The notes under the pieces: generated by a model
What the model was told of the DNA's origin: nothing
The model's input: only the letters and a program-made list of their open reading frames with translations
Databases searched by the model: none
Assembly: GCF_001663815.1 (NCBI RefSeq)
Contig: NZ_CP016027.1
Coordinates: 1,995,001-2,059,000, forward strand
Source: Halothiobacillus diazotrophicus
Lineage (GTDB): Bacteria; Pseudomonadota; Gammaproteobacteria; Halothiobacillales; Halothiobacillaceae
Direction of reading: 5' to 3'
DNA: 64,000 nucleotides
Position numbers and translations under genes: made by a program
Part shown: positions 18,050-26,455 of the stretch, piece after piece
Layout: the number at the start of each line of letters is the position of its first letter
Position numbering within the stretch: the stretch's first letter is position 1

Positions 18050-18313
18050 ATGTCACTTTCACACACCATCGAAGAACTCTCCCACCGGATCGAGCAATCG
18101 CTGCCCGAGGGCATTCGTCAGACCAAGGGCGAACTGGATAAAACGATTCGTCAGGCCGTCATGAACGCCTTCCAGAAAATGGAACTGGTCACCCGTGACG
18201 AATTCGACATACAAACGCAGGTACTCGCCCGCACCCGCGCAAAGCTGGAAATGCTGGAACAACGGGTTGCCGACATCGAAGCACGCCTCGATCCGCCGAA
18301 ACCGGCCGAATAA
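18050..18313 (+). CDS. ubiK: Ubiquinone biosynthesis accessory factor UbiK
   Basis: UbiK (YqiC, BMFP family) is a small coiled-coil, membrane-associated protein that helps UbiJ and the Ubi complex make ubiquinone. The 87-residue protein has an amphipathic N-terminus and the coiled coil RDEFDIQTQVLARTRAKLEM continuing to the end, which fits the family. Of two close ATGs (18044 and 18050) the second is preferred because GAGGG is correctly spaced from it. A terminator follows 17 bases after the stop. Confidence 0.88.
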   Translation: MSLSHTIEELSHRIEQSLPEGIRQTKGELDKTIRQAVMNAFQKMELVTRDEFDIQTQVLARTRAKLEMLEQRVADIEARLDPPKPAE

Positions 18314-18329
18314 CACGGACGAATGAACC

Positions 18330-18358
18330 ATGCGCCGGGATCGGCGCATTTCTTTTTT
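18330..18358 (+). terminator. Intrinsic terminator after ubiK
   Basis: Perfect 8-base stem ATGCGCCG / CGGCGCAT with loop GGAT, followed by TTTCTTTTTT. Confidence 0.88.
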
Positions 18359-18414
18359 CACCGCTCGCACCGGTCCATCGGTGCACATGCTCCATCGACA
18401 CAGGCAGGGATGAT

Positions 18415-19929
18415 ATGTCGATCGCCAAGGTTTTCAGCCGCGCACGCATCGGGATCGACGCACCGCTCATTACCGTCGAAGCGCATGTCAGCAATGGCTT
18501 GCCGGCCGTCACCCTGGTCGGTCTTCCTGAAACAGCCGTGCGGGAAAGCCGGGATCGCGTCCGTGCGGCCATTCTTTCCTCCGGCTTCGAGTTCCCACCC
18601 CGGCGACTGACGATCAATCTCGCACCCGCCGACCTGCCCAAGGAAGGCGCACGATTCGATCTGGCAATTGCCATCGCCATTCTAGCCGTCACCGGTCAAA
18701 TCCCTCTTACCGAGGGACAGGCATTATCGACGTATGAGTTCCTGGGAGAGTTGTCGCTGGATGGCGGCCTTCGTCCGGTTACCGGCGCCCTGCCGGCGGC
18801 CATCGGTGCCCGTGATCACGAACGAACGCTCGTCATTCCGCCCAGCAGCGCCGCCGAGGTGGCGGTGATCAATGAAGTCCGAGCCCTGACGGCGTCGCAC
18901 CTGACGGCCGTCGTGGCGCATCTCGCCGGACAGGAGGCGCTGGCACCCGTGCGCTCCGAGATTCGCAGCGTTCCGGATCCGGCCATCGATGGCGACCTGT
19001 CGGACGTGAAGGGGCAACCACGCGCCAAACGCGCCCTCGCGATCGCTGCGGCCGGAGCGCACAACCTCCTGCTGATCGGGCCGCCGGGTGCCGGCAAGAG
19101 CATGTTGGCTCAACGCCTGCCGGGCATCCTGCCGCCTATGACCGAGGCCGAGGCCATCGAGGCGGCCAAGATCGCCTCGGTGTCTTCGGCCGGTTTCGAT
19201 CCCGCACGCTTCGGTGTTCGCGCGTTCCGCGCCCCACATCATTCGGCCTCTTCGGTGGCCCTGATCGGCGGCGGCTCGAATCCAAAACCCGGCGAAATTT
19301 CCCTGGCTCATCATGCTGTGCTGTTTCTGGATGAGTTGCCGGAGTTCGACCGCAAGGTGCTTGAAGCGCTGCGGGAGCCTCTGGAGAACGGGCACATCAC
19401 GATCTCCCGGGCCGCTCAACAGGCCGAGTTTCCGGCCCGGTTCCAGCTGATCGCCGCCATGAACCCCTCGCCCCAAGGTACGGAAATCCATTCCCTGGCA
19501 GCTCAGCGCTACCGGGCAAAGCTTTCCGGCCCGCTGCTGGACCGGATCGACATGCATCTGGAAATCCCCCGGGTGTCCGCCAGCGCCCTGAGCCAGCCAG
19601 CCGACCCGGAAACCGCCGGCTCCGCGACGATTCGCGAACAGGTGGTCCGGGCGCGCGCGGCGATGCTGGACCGACAGGGCATGCCAAACGCCTTTCTGCC
19701 GCCCCGCAGTCTGTCCACCGTGGCGGCCTTGTCTACAGCGGATCAGCATTTCCTGAATCAGGCGCTGGAAAAGCTGAAGCTGTCGGGCCGGGCACGGGAC
19801 CGAATTCTCAAAGTGGCCCGCACCATTGCGGACCTGGATCAGAAACCGCAGATCGACACGGCAGCCTTAAGCGAGGCCATGGGCTATCGCAATCTGGATC
19901 GCCTGTTCAACGGAACAGGGGCGACGTGA
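18415..19929 (+). CDS. comM: ComM/YifB family Mg-chelatase-like AAA+ ATPase
   Basis: ComM is a hexameric branch-migration helicase that aids integration of incoming DNA in transformable species. The 504-residue protein has the N-terminal Lon-protease-like domain (about residues 1-170: GLPAVTLVGLPETAVRESRD), Walker A GPPGAGKS at 222-229, Walker B VLFLDELPEF and the C-terminal Mg-chelatase domain (RARDRILKVARTIADL). The first ATG gives MSIAKVFSRARIGIDAPLIT, the standard start. Presence does not prove competence, since YifB is widespread. Confidence 0.93.
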   Translation: MSIAKVFSRARIGIDAPLITVEAHVSNGLPAVTLVGLPETAVRESRDRVRAAILSSGFEFPPRRLTINLAPADLPKEGARFDLAIAIAILAVTGQIPLTEGQALSTYEFLGELSLDGGLRPVTGALPAAIGARDHERTLVIPPSSAAEVAVINEVRALTASHLTAVVAHLAGQEALAPVRSEIRSVPDPAIDGDLSDVKGQPRAKRALAIAAAGAHNLLLIGPPGAGKSMLAQRLPGILPPMTEAEAIEAAKIASVSSAGFDPARFGVRAFRAPHHSASSVALIGGGSNPKPGEISLAHHAVLFLDELPEFDRKVLEALREPLENGHITISRAAQQAEFPARFQLIAAMNPSPQGTEIHSLAAQRYRAKLSGPLLDRIDMHLEIPRVSASALSQPADPETAGSATIREQVVRARAAMLDRQGMPNAFLPPRSLSTVAALSTADQHFLNQALEKLKLSGRARDRILKVARTIADLDQKPQIDTAALSEAMGYRNLDRLFNGTGAT

Positions 19930-20010
19930 CATAACCGCGCACGCCAGGCGGGCACCACGGCGAGTCCGGCAAAATATTGGGTTGCACCCATGCTGTGCAA
20001 CCGCAGGCGA

Positions 20011-21144
20011 TCACGGGACTGCGCGCTCGCCCCAGACCAGCCCCTCGACGCACGACTGCATTTCCGTGAGCCGACTCCGGACACGGCGGAATGCTCCGTC
20101 GAGCAGACCGTCATGCCCAAGGTGCTGGATCGGCACGGCCGCCGAACAGATCAGCGTCACCTCATGATCGTAAAGCGTGTCGACCAGCCACATGAATCGG
20201 CAGGCCGAATCCAAGGAGGTTTCGTCGAACTGCCGGACGCCCGACAGGAGCAGGGTATGGACCTGGCCTGCCAGCGCGATATAGTCGGCCTTGCCCAGAT
20301 TTGCAGCGCACAGTTCAGCGAAATCGAACCAGGCCACGCCGTTGCGGTAACAGCGCGCCTGTAGGCTGCGCCCTGCAGACGCTTGCAGGGTGGTGCCCGC
20401 CTGCATCGACACGTCGGCGCCATCGCCGGAGTCCGTGGTCAATGCCCGAAAGAGCGCCGGGAACGCTTGCTCGCTGACCCCGAACGCACCTTCGGCACTG
20501 CCTGCGAGCCGATAGTCCTCATCGCCCGTGAAGGGAACCACGACCATGTTGGCCTTGATCAGGGCAATCGTCGGAAGGAATCGCTCACGCTGCAATCCGT
20601 TCGGATACAACCCCGCTGGCTCGGAATTGGCGGTCATGACAATGGCGACTCCCCGGGTGAACAGCTCTTGGAGCAGCCCGCGAATCAGCATCGCATCGCC
20701 AATGTCGGTAATCTGGAATTCGTCCAGACACAACAGGCGAACCTCGCGGGCAAGGTCCGCGGCAACGAGCGCGAGGGGGTTCCGTCGTCCTTTCAAGGGG
20801 GCCAGTCGTTCATGCATCGCCTGCATGAACGCATGAAAATGCAGGCGCGCCCGCCGTTCGATGGGGACGCAGTCGTAAAAGGCATCCATCAGGAAGCTCT
20901 TGCCCCGCCCGACATCGCCACAAAGATAGACGCCCTGCACCGGCATCGGCCGACGCACGCGGCGCAACCAGCGCGCGCCGGGTAATCCATCAACCACCGA
21001 CGACGGCACCGACAACCGCCCCGTCATCTCCTGCAGAGCCATTAGGGCAGACCGTTGGGCGTCGTTGAGCGTGAACCCGAATTCTTCTGCCCGCGCCCGG
21101 ACGCAGCATTCCAGCGACGAGGCCATCACGCCGTCCATGCGCAT
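20011..21144 (-). CDS. zapE: Cell division protein ZapE (AFG1-like ATPase)
   Basis: ZapE is an AAA+-type ATPase that interacts with FtsZ. The 377-residue protein has Walker A GDVGRGKS at residues 76-83, Walker B LLCLDEFQITDIGDAM, and the family motifs ANSEPAGLYPNGLQRERFLP and WFDFAELC. GAGGAAGC just before the ATG supports the start at 21144. It is convergent with comM; upstream on the same strand, 89 bases away, is the end of sdhE. Confidence 0.94.
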   Translation of the reverse strand: MRMDGVMASSLECCVRARAEEFGFTLNDAQRSALMALQEMTGRLSVPSSVVDGLPGARWLRRVRRPMPVQGVYLCGDVGRGKSFLMDAFYDCVPIERRARLHFHAFMQAMHERLAPLKGRRNPLALVAADLAREVRLLCLDEFQITDIGDAMLIRGLLQELFTRGVAIVMTANSEPAGLYPNGLQRERFLPTIALIKANMVVVPFTGDEDYRLAGSAEGAFGVSEQAFPALFRALTTDSGDGADVSMQAGTTLQASAGRSLQARCYRNGVAWFDFAELCAANLGKADYIALAGQVHTLLLSGVRQFDETSLDSACRFMWLVDTLYDHEVTLICSAAVPIQHLGHDGLLDGAFRRVRSRLTEMQSCVEGLVWGERAVP

Positions 21145-21233
21145 GCTTCCTCAAGGCCCGGTTTGCCGAGTGCCGAACGAACGGGGTAGGTCGAGGGAAT
21201 GACGACGTCGTGCATGTCACACCGGCCCGCGAT

Positions 21234-21533
21234 TCACGACACGACGCTCGCGCGCAGCCACTGCAGGACGACCGATGGCGCTGGCCCAGGGTCGGGCGTT
21301 TGATCGCGAATATCCTGCCAGAGTTCCTGATCCGCCTGGCTCAGCATCTGCTCGAACTCCTGCCACTGTGCCCGCGTCATGCGGCTGGCGTTGTCGTCCA
21401 GGAAACGCGCCAGCACCATGTCGAGCTCCAGCATGCCGCGACGGCAGTGCCAGCGGATTCGGTTCAGATCCGGTGCCCCCGCCCCGGAACAGAGCCGGGC
21501 ACGGTCGATCGGGTTGTCGTGGGCGGCGGGCAT
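21234..21533 (-). CDS. sdhE: FAD assembly factor SdhE
   Basis: SdhE (YgfY, DUF339) promotes covalent attachment of FAD to SdhA. The 99-residue protein contains the signature NRIRWHCRRGMLELDMVL, whose RGMLELD part contacts the flavoprotein. The ATG at 21533 is 5 bases after the sdhB stop; no strong ribosome site is seen, so translational coupling is likely. An in-frame longer form would overlap sdhB and is less likely. Confidence 0.92.
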   Translation of the reverse strand: MPAAHDNPIDRARLCSGAGAPDLNRIRWHCRRGMLELDMVLARFLDDNASRMTRAQWQEFEQMLSQADQELWQDIRDQTPDPGPAPSVVLQWLRASVVS

Positions 21534-21538
21534 GATCG

Positions 21539-22237
21539 TCAGACCGTCCGCTTGACCAGCAGCGACTTGATCTTGCCGATCGCCTGCGTGGGATTGAGTT
21601 CCTTGGGACAGACATCGACGCAATTCATGATGCTGTGGCAGCGGAACAGTCGGTAGGGATCCTCGAGATCGTCCAGCCGCTCATTCTGTGCCTGGTCGCG
21701 GCTATCGGCAATGAACCGATACGCCTGCAACAACCCGGCCGGCCCGACGAACTTGTCCGGATTCCACCAGAACGATGGGCAGGAAGTCGTGCAGCAGGCG
21801 CAGAGAATGCACTCGTACAACCCGTCGAGCTTGGCCCGATCCTCGGGCGATTGCAGTCGCTCGACATCCTGACCGGGTTCGTCATGATTGATCAAGTAAG
21901 GTTTAACGGAGCGGTAGTGCTCAAGGAACTGGCTCATGTCCACGACGAGATCGCGGATCACCGGCAGGCCCGACAAGGGACGCAGGGTGATCGGTTGCTT
22001 CAGGCCGACGAGGGGCGTCACGCAGGCCAGACCATTGCGGCCATTGATGTTCATGCCGTCCGACCCGCAGACGCCTTCCCGGCAGGAACAGCGCACGCTC
22101 AGGGTTTCATCCTGTGCCTTGATCATCAGGATGGCGTCGAGCAGCATGTTGCCTTCCGGTTCGATATCCAGCTCGTAGTCCTGCATGTAGGGCTTGGCAT
22201 CGGTATCGGGGTTGAAGCGGTAGATGGAAAATCGCAT
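21539..22237 (-). CDS. sdhB: Succinate dehydrogenase iron-sulfur subunit
   Basis: SdhB passes electrons from the FAD of SdhA to ubiquinone. The 232-residue protein has the [2Fe-2S] cysteines in RCSCREGVCGSDGMNI plus the later GLAC, and the [4Fe-4S]/[3Fe-4S] cysteines in CILCACCTTSCP and CHSIMNCVDVCP. It is the fourth gene of sdhCDAB-sdhE, 41 bases after sdhA. Confidence 0.97.
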   Translation of the reverse strand: MRFSIYRFNPDTDAKPYMQDYELDIEPEGNMLLDAILMIKAQDETLSVRCSCREGVCGSDGMNINGRNGLACVTPLVGLKQPITLRPLSGLPVIRDLVVDMSQFLEHYRSVKPYLINHDEPGQDVERLQSPEDRAKLDGLYECILCACCTTSCPSFWWNPDKFVGPAGLLQAYRFIADSRDQAQNERLDDLEDPYRLFRCHSIMNCVDVCPKELNPTQAIGKIKSLLVKRTV

Positions 22238-22278
22238 GTCGGAATCCTGATCGGTACGGGGCCCAGTAAACGTTCAAT

Positions 22279-24036
22279 CTAGTAAACGCGCGGCTTGGGT
22301 TGGAAGGCATCCACGGTCAGCGGGCGCAGCCGCACCGGCTTGTAGTCGAGGCGTTGGCCTTCGGCAAAATACAGCGTGTGCTTCATCCATTGCGTATCGT
22401 CCCGCTCGGGGTAATCATCCCGGGCATGGGCGCCTCGGCTCTCCTGACGCGCGGCTGCCGAGATCATCGTGGCCAGCGCGACCGCCATCAGGTTTTCCAG
22501 TTCGAAGGCCTCGATCCGACCGGTATTGAACACCTTGCTGTGATCGCGCAGCACCACGCCCGGCAACTTGGCGGCGACATCACGCATTTTCCGCACCCCT
22601 TCCTGCAGCACCGCCTCGGTACGGAAGACACCGCAGTGCTGCTGCATGGTCCTGCGCATTTCCTCGCGCAGCTCGGCCACGGTGATGCCGTCGCCCGTTC
22701 TTTCCCAGCGGTTCATCCGGGCCATGATGGGTTCGAGCGATGTGGCCGACACGGGGCGGGGCGTCGGGTTTTCGTGGCAATAGGCGATCACGTCCTTGCC
22801 GGCGGATCGGCCGAACACGATGAGATCCAGCAAGGAGTTGCTGCCCAGGCGATTCGCCCCATGCACCGACACGCAGGCACATTCGCCGATGGCATAGAGC
22901 CCGGGCACCGCTTCCTCGGCGCCATCGGGCGATGGCTTCACCACTCGGCCGTGCAGATCCGTCGGAATGCCGCCCATCATGTAATGCACGGTGGGCACGA
23001 CAGGAATCGGATCCGAGGCCGGATCGACATGGGCGAATTTCTTCGCCAGTTCGCTGATGCCCGGCAGGCGCTGCTGGATCACCTCCGGCCCGAGGTGGTC
23101 GAGCTTGAGCAGGACGTGATCGCCCTGCGGCCCGCAGCCCCGGCCTTCGTGGATTTCCATGGCCATCGCGCGGGAAACGACGTCGCGACTGGCCAGATCC
23201 TTGGCATTGGGCGCATAGCGTTCCATGAACCGCTCGCCGTCCTTGTTTACGAGGTATCCGCCCTCGCCACGGACGCCTTCGGTCACCAACACACCCGCAC
23301 CGTGGATCCCCGTGGGATGGAATTGCCAGAACTCCATGTCTTCCAGCGGAATCCCGGCCCGCAGCGCCATGCCGAGTCCATCGCCCGTATTGATCAGCGC
23401 GTTGGTCGTGGCCGCAAAGATGCGGCCGGCGCCGCCGGTGGCAAGGATCGTCGCCCGCGCCTCGATGAGGATCGGTTCGCCGCTTTCGATCCCGAGCGCC
23501 ACCACGCCCAGCGCGTGCCCGGCGTCGTCCATGACGAGATCGATCGCGAAATATTCCTCGAAGAACTGGGTACGTGCCGCGATGTTGCGCTGGTACAGGG
23601 TGTGGAGCATGGCATGCCCGGTCCGGTCGGCCACCGCACAGGTGCGTACGGCCGGCGCGCCGCCATATTCCTGCGTCATGCCGCCGAAGGGCCGCTGATA
23701 GATCTTGCCGTTGTCCAGGCGATCGAACGGCATGCCGTAGTGTTCCAGCTCGATCACGGCCTCGTTGGCGTTTCGGCACATGAACTCGATGGCGTCCTGA
23801 TCGCCCAGATAATCCGAGCCTTTGACGGTGTCGTACATGTGCCAGTGCCAGTTGTCTGCGCTCACGTTACCGAGACTGGCGGCGATGCCGCCCTGGGCGG
23901 ACACCGTATGGGATCGCGTGGGATACACCTTGGATACCACGGCGACCTTGATACCGGCTTCGGCCAGCTGCAGGGCCGCGCGCAGACCGGCGCCGCCCCC
24001 GCCAACGATCACCGCGTCGAATGTTCTCTTGTCCAT
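22279..24036 (-). CDS. sdhA: Succinate dehydrogenase flavoprotein subunit
   Basis: SdhA oxidises succinate to fumarate in complex II. The 585-residue protein (E. coli 588) has the FAD motif VIVGGGGAGLRAALQLAEAG, the covalent FAD histidine in RSHTVSAQGG (His43), and active-site segments HPTGIHGAG and GANRLGSNSLLD. GGAAGG close upstream supports the ATG at 24036. An upstream in-frame ATG at 24063 overlaps the sdhD stop as ATGA and would add nine residues (MTTAPMGRT); it remains possible. Confidence 0.96.
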   Translation of the reverse strand: MDKRTFDAVIVGGGGAGLRAALQLAEAGIKVAVVSKVYPTRSHTVSAQGGIAASLGNVSADNWHWHMYDTVKGSDYLGDQDAIEFMCRNANEAVIELEHYGMPFDRLDNGKIYQRPFGGMTQEYGGAPAVRTCAVADRTGHAMLHTLYQRNIAARTQFFEEYFAIDLVMDDAGHALGVVALGIESGEPILIEARATILATGGAGRIFAATTNALINTGDGLGMALRAGIPLEDMEFWQFHPTGIHGAGVLVTEGVRGEGGYLVNKDGERFMERYAPNAKDLASRDVVSRAMAMEIHEGRGCGPQGDHVLLKLDHLGPEVIQQRLPGISELAKKFAHVDPASDPIPVVPTVHYMMGGIPTDLHGRVVKPSPDGAEEAVPGLYAIGECACVSVHGANRLGSNSLLDLIVFGRSAGKDVIAYCHENPTPRPVSATSLEPIMARMNRWERTGDGITVAELREEMRRTMQQHCGVFRTEAVLQEGVRKMRDVAAKLPGVVLRDHSKVFNTGRIEAFELENLMAVALATMISAAARQESRGAHARDDYPERDDTQWMKHTLYFAEGQRLDYKPVRLRPLTVDAFQPKPRVY

Positions 24037-24059
24037 CGTCCTTCCCATGGGCGCCGTCG

Positions 24060-24410
24060 TCATGCCGCACCCCACAAAATCTGCACCGCCCATGCGCCGT
24101 AGGCGGCCAGGGCCAGAATCACCAGCGTGTGCAGGCCAAGCCGCACCAGCGTGGGATGCACGTAATCCATGAAGATGTCCCGCATGCCCACCCAGGCGTG
24201 GAGCAGCAGGCTCAACACGAAGAGCAGGGTGAACAGGCGAACGGGCAGGCTGTGGAACATCGCTTGCCAGCCCGCATATTGCCCGACGGGATGCAGCAGC
24301 AGATAACCGGCGACGAACAGGGTGTAGACGATCATCACGACGGCGCAGAGCCGCTGAATCAGCCAATCCTTGATGCCGTACCGGGCACCGCTGGGCACGC
24401 GATTTACCAT
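24060..24410 (-). CDS. sdhD: Succinate dehydrogenase membrane anchor subunit SdhD
   Basis: A 116-residue anchor protein with three membrane helices that, with SdhC, holds the haem b and quinone site. The motif HAWVGMRDIFMDYV carries the expected helix-II His, Arg and Asp. The start at 24410 overlaps the end of sdhC by 7 bases. Confidence 0.92.
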   Translation of the reverse strand: MVNRVPSGARYGIKDWLIQRLCAVVMIVYTLFVAGYLLLHPVGQYAGWQAMFHSLPVRLFTLLFVLSLLLHAWVGMRDIFMDYVHPTLVRLGLHTLVILALAAYGAWAVQILWGAA

Positions 24411-24808
24411 AGCCACACCCCGATCAGCAGGGTCAAACCGATGCTGACGACCAGCACCAGCTTCGCCGTGAGGCGCGCCTGCGCCAGATGCACCCCGATA
24501 TCCAGATCCAGGGCCAGATAGCGCAACCCCATGAAGAAATGATGCAGATAGGCCCAGAACACGATCAGCAGCGCGAGCTTCGCCACGGGTGCGGCAAACC
24601 ACGAGCGTACCGTGGCAAAACCTTCGGCCGAACTCAGGGACATCTGCAGCACGTACAGCAGAAAGGGGATCAACAGAAACAGAAATGCCCCGCTGATGCG
24701 ATGCATGATCGAGACGATGCCCGGCAGAGGCAGCCGGATCTTGAGCAGATTGAGGGATACCGGACGAGACGTTGCCACGATCAGGCCCCCATCCTTGGCA
24801 TTGGCCAT
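24404..24808 (-). CDS. sdhC: Succinate dehydrogenase cytochrome b556 subunit SdhC
   Basis: A 134-residue membrane anchor with three helices. The signature IVSIMHRISGAFLFLLIPF (conserved His-Arg-x-Ser-Gly) and the haem-ligand region YLHHFFMGLRYLALD are intact. The ATG at 24808 gives the usual length; an upstream TTG would add 13 residues. It opens the sdh operon, 84 bases after the GntR-type regulator gene. Confidence 0.93.
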   Translation of the reverse strand: MANAKDGGLIVATSRPVSLNLLKIRLPLPGIVSIMHRISGAFLFLLIPFLLYVLQMSLSSAEGFATVRSWFAAPVAKLALLIVFWAYLHHFFMGLRYLALDLDIGVHLAQARLTAKLVLVVSIGLTLLIGVWLW

Positions 24809-24892
24809 CCGACCAACGCGATCACGCCCGGGGTCGCCTGGCGACAAACCGGGAAATCAGTGGAGCAGGGCATCGCGTGATACATGGCAGTC

Positions 24893-25639
24893 CTAGTTCA
24901 GTTCATCAAAGTAATAGTGGTTTTCCGTGTTCACGTAGCTCATGCGCCATTCGACCGGCTGATTCTTGTAGGTGAACGCCACGCGCTCGATGGCCAATAG
25001 CGGCATCCCTTCCATCACGCCCAGCAAGCCCGCCACCCGCGCATCCGCCAGCGTGGCGCGGATGCGCTCCTCCGCCGAGATGATGCGAATCTGGTACTGC
25101 GTCTCGTACAACGAATACAAGGTGCCTCGATAGGCGTTCACATGCTCCTCGACCATCGCGCTGGAAATGCCCTTCAGCAGCGCGGCCGGGAGTCGGATAT
25201 CGTCGTACACCACGGCATTGCCGGACAGATTCAGGATCCGCTGGATCTGCACCAGTGCGCTGCCGCTGCGAACACCCAGCCGTCGGGCTACTGCCGCATC
25301 GGCCTTGCCGCGACCGAAGCCGATAAAGTCGCTTTGCGGATAAGCCTGCTCGCCGGCCAGATTGCGCAGGTGCAGGAAGCGATAGCTCGTGCCATCGTCC
25401 GTATGGGTCGCCACGAAAGTGCCCCGCCCCTGGCGGCGCACCAGCATGTTTTCCGCCACCAGTTCGTTGATCGCCTTGCGCACCGTACCCTGACTGACGC
25501 CATAACGCCGCGCCAGCGCCATTTCGCTGGGAATCATGGCGCCGGGCTGCCACTCCCCGTCGGAAAGGCTCCGCGTGATCAGCCGCTTGATCTGCTCATA
25601 CAACGGCAAAAAGCTGGGGGTCTGCTGCTTGGTTATCAT
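24893..25639 (-). CDS. GntR-family (HutC subfamily) regulator upstream of sdh
   Basis: A 248-residue regulator: winged HTH (about residues 1-75, with PSEMALARRYGVSQGTVRKA) and a UTRA ligand-binding domain (about 95-240). It reads into sdhCDAB from 84 bases upstream, an arrangement also known from betaproteobacteria, so it probably controls the sdh operon in response to a carboxylate. The start is uncertain: ATG 25639 matches the family N-terminus, but neither it nor ATG 25678 has a good ribosome site. The ligand cannot be read from the sequence. Confidence 0.82.
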   Translation of the reverse strand: MITKQQTPSFLPLYEQIKRLITRSLSDGEWQPGAMIPSEMALARRYGVSQGTVRKAINELVAENMLVRRQGRGTFVATHTDDGTSYRFLHLRNLAGEQAYPQSDFIGFGRGKADAAVARRLGVRSGSALVQIQRILNLSGNAVVYDDIRLPAALLKGISSAMVEEHVNAYRGTLYSLYETQYQIRIISAEERIRATLADARVAGLLGVMEGMPLLAIERVAFTYKNQPVEWRMSYVNTENHYYFDELN

Positions 25640-25735
25640 CGCGAAAAAGTATATATCACATCTTTTCGGCGCGTCCATAGGTCTTATATAAGACATAAGA
25701 TAACGCGCCCACGGAGATGCGCGCCGAATCGACCA

Positions 25736-26290
25736 TCAGAACGATGGCGGACTGCAGGAACTGACGAGGGTACAGGGCTCCTTGCCCACATTGCGGAAAC
25801 GATGCGGTTGCCGGCTGTTGAAGTAGTAGGCGTCGCCCGCCTTGAGCACGCGCGTCGCCTCGCCCACGGTCACCTCCAGCTGACCGGACAGGATGACGCC
25901 CCCTTCTTCCCCTTCGTGATGGAGCATGTTCAGGCCGGTATCCGCCCCCACATCGTAGTGTTCGAACAGAATCTGCAGTGCATGCCCCGCGCGGGCCGAG
26001 CCGATCTGCCGATAGGAAATTCCGTCCCCGCCACTGATCTCGGTCAACTCGGCGGCCCGATAGAAGATGTCGCTTTCCGCGGGGGGCAATTCGTCGGAGA
26101 AGAACTCCGCCAGCGTCATCGGAATACCGGCAAGAATACGCTTGAGTGCGCTCACCGAGGGACTGGTTCGTCCCGATTCGATCAATGAGATCGTGGCGTG
26201 TGCCACCCCCGTCCGCTTGGCCAAAGCTCGCTGCGACAGTTGGTGCCGCAAACGCACCAACCGCAACCGAAAACCGACGTCTTGTTCCAT
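25736..26290 (-). CDS. XRE-family regulator with cupin domain (PuuR-like)
   Basis: A 184-residue repressor: HTH at about residues 8-62 (SQRALAKRTGVAHATISLIE) and a cupin_2 domain at about 105-175 (HEGEEGGVILSGQLEVTVGE). This architecture is that of PuuR, the putrescine-responsive repressor. GGGGAG precedes the ATG. It is divergent from bauA-mmsA across a spacer with a clear inverted repeat, so it very likely regulates those genes. The ligand may be an amine or amino acid; that is inferred. Confidence 0.85.
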   Translation of the reverse strand: MEQDVGFRLRLVRLRHQLSQRALAKRTGVAHATISLIESGRTSPSVSALKRILAGIPMTLAEFFSDELPPAESDIFYRAAELTEISGGDGISYRQIGSARAGHALQILFEHYDVGADTGLNMLHHEGEEGGVILSGQLEVTVGEATRVLKAGDAYYFNSRQPHRFRNVGKEPCTLVSSCSPPSF

Positions 26291-26315
26291 GGTTTCTCCC
26301 CAGATTCTGCATGGC

Positions 26316-26344
26316 TGTTATAAGTGTTAAAAAAACGATAACAC
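26316..26344. promoter_or_regulatory. Inverted-repeat operator candidate between the XRE regulator and bauA
   Basis: GTGTTA-N9-TAACAC (26324-26329 / 26339-26344) is perfect, and an overlapping pair TGTTAT / ATAACA (26316-26321 / 26338-26343) shares the right arm. It lies 26 bases from the regulator ATG, between two divergent genes. Confidence 0.6.
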
Positions 26345-26455
26345 AAAGCCACCACCGAGCCATTAAATCAGCCAGTTAAATAGATAAAAATACAGTCTTG
26401 ACGACAGATAATGAACACCCCGACACTCGCCGCATCTCCAACCGAGGAATGCACC

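Noticed and set aside
22300-24102. A 600-codon open frame opposite sdhA
   Set aside because: sdhA is intact with all catalytic motifs on the other strand; the antisense product is His/Gly/Arg-rich and has no family pattern.
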